This document shows positions 5,550 to 6,553 of a stretch of 6,553 nt of DNA, piece after piece. The notes below the pieces were generated by a model that ran no database searches, was not told the DNA's origin, and saw only the letters and a list, made by a program, of their open reading frames with translations. The DNA is taken from the NCBI GenBank assembly GCA_027310325.1, contig DAIDBB010000198.1, positions 1 to 6,553 of the forward strand, given 5' to 3'. A program made the position numbers and the translations under genes. Position 1 is the stretch's first letter. Each line of letters starts with the position of its first letter. This DNA comes from a bacterium. Its GTDB lineage: Bacteria; Desulfobacterota; GWC2-55-46.

Positions 5550-6553
5550 ATGAAGAGTTTTACGCCAAGAGAGATAGTATCCGAGCTTGATAAATACATA
5601 ATAGGGCAGAAGCGCGCCAAAAGGGCTGTTGCTATAGCCTTGAGGAACAGATGGAGAAGGCAGCAGGTAAGGCCTGAGCTCCGGGACGAGATCTCCCCGA
5701 AGAACATCATAATGATAGGCCCTACCGGGGTAGGCCAGACCGAGATATCGAGGAGGCTTGCGAGACTCGCCCAGGCCCCTTTCATAAAGGTCGAAGCGAG
5801 CAAGTTTACCGAGGTCGGCTACGTCGGGCGTGACGTAGAGTCGATAATAAGGGACATCACCGAGCTTTCCGTAAAGATGGTCAAGGACGAAGAGAAGGTA
5901 AAGGTGCGGCTCAAGGCCTCCGAGATGGCCGAGGAAAGGCTGCTCGACTATCTTTTGCCGCCTGCCACGTCCGCGCACTTCGCGACCGACCAGGAAAGCG
6001 TCTTGAAGGAAAGGGATCTCCAGAAGACCACCCGCGAGAAGCTCCGCGCGCTCCTAAGGGAAGGCAAGCTCAACGACAGGTTCGTCGAGATAGAGACCTC
6101 GGACCAGAAGACTCCCGTTATCGAGATACTGTCATCGGCGGGGGTCGAAGAGATGGACATGAACCTTAAAGACATGTTCTCGAACATCTTCCCGAAAAAG
6201 ACGCGGAAAAGAAGGGTAAAGGTCCCTGAGGCGCACGAGATAATAATCCAGGAGGAGACTCAGCGCCTAATCGACATGGACAAGGTCATGAAGGAAGCCG
6301 TCGAGCGCGTCGAGCAGTCGGGCATCGTATTCATAGACGAGATAGATAAGATCGCTGGCCGTCAGGCCGGCGCCACCCCGGATATCTCGAGAGAAGGCGT
6401 GCAGAGGGACCTCCTTCCCATAGTCGAAGGGTCGACGATAAATACCAAATACGGCATGGTAAAGACCGACCACATCCTTTTTATAGCCTCAGGGGCGTTC
6501 CATGTCGCCAAACCATCGGACCTCATCCCGGAGTTCCAGGGAAGGTTCCCGAT
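5550..6553 (+). CDS. hslU: HslU (ClpY) AAA+ unfoldase, 3' end outside window; Walker A Lys replaced by Gln
   Basis: This is the ATPase partner of HslV, which unfolds substrates and feeds them into the HslV chamber. The first 334 codons of an expected 440-450 are visible with no frameshift. The N-terminus MKSFTPREIVSELDKYIIGQ is typical. The P-loop reads GPTGVGQT (57-64): residue 63 is Gln (CAG, 5736-5738) where the family has Lys, and E. coli numbering is the same. Other functional parts are intact: pore loop GYVG (90-93), Walker B IVFIDEID with Asp263 and Glu264, DISREGVQRDLLPIVEG (278-294), and the sensor-1 region ILFIASGAF (309-317). The intermediate domain runs from about 110 to 245. ATG 5550 has AGGGA (5538-5542) 7 nt upstream. 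The C-terminal domain and the tail that docks into HslV are not in the window. The identity is certain; whether this copy is active is not. Confidence 0.96.
   Translation, partial: MKSFTPREIVSELDKYIIGQKRAKRAVAIALRNRWRRQQVRPELRDEISPKNIIMIGPTGVGQTEISRRLARLAQAPFIKVEASKFTEVGYVGRDVESIIRDITELSVKMVKDEEKVKVRLKASEMAEERLLDYLLPPATSAHFATDQESVLKERDLQKTTREKLRALLREGKLNDRFVEIETSDQKTPVIEILSSAGVEEMDMNLKDMFSNIFPKKTRKRRVKVPEAHEIIIQEETQRLIDMDKVMKEAVERVEQSGIVFIDEIDKIAGRQAGATPDISREGVQRDLLPIVEGSTINTKYGMVKTDHILFIASGAFHVAKPSDLIPEFQGRFP

Noticed and set aside
5283..5978. Antisense open frame of 231 codons over hslV and hslU
   Set aside because: Both sense genes are clearly conserved, and the antisense product has no recognisable motif.

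Overview
The window looks like chromosomal housekeeping DNA from a Gram-negative-type bacterium. It is moderately GC-rich. Arginine is often AGG and isoleucine is often ATA, and three of the six visible gene starts are not ATG (TTG, GTG, TTG). This style and the gene order fit a deltaproteobacterial or Nitrospirae-like lineage, but that placement is an inference from memory of codon style and gene order, not a measured result. All convincing genes lie on the + strand.

Region 1 (1-1012) is the tail of one operon. It holds the last 34 codons of a probable 6-phosphofructokinase, a Mut7-C type PIN-like RNase protein with a C-terminal zinc ribbon, and the divalent-cation tolerance protein CutA. 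Spacings are short (27 and 20 nt). A weak hairpin plus T-run overlaps the cutA stop codon.

Region 2 (1013-1330) is a 318-nt gap with no credible gene. It contains nested inverted repeats, a good sigma70-type promoter (TGGACA, 17-nt spacer, TAAAAT), and then a hairpin with a T-tract between that promoter and lepA. This layout suggests a regulated or attenuated leader.

Region 3 (1331-3953) is lepA-lepB: the ribosomal GTPase EF4 and signal peptidase I. It is closed by a GC-rich hairpin and then a strong intrinsic terminator. Region 4 (4005-6553) is xerC-hslV-hslU: the chromosome-dimer recombinase and the two parts of the HslUV (ClpQY) ATP-dependent protease. It probably starts from a promoter whose -35 box lies in the descending arm of the preceding terminator. 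hslU runs off the window after 334 codons.

The most notable observation is in hslU. The Walker A (P-loop) lysine is replaced by glutamine (CAG at 5736-5738) although the rest of the visible ATPase is well conserved. This is either an ATP-binding-defective HslU, a strain-specific mutation, or a one-base sequence error. I see no mobile element, CRISPR array, tRNA, rRNA or defence system, and no undescribed multi-gene system.
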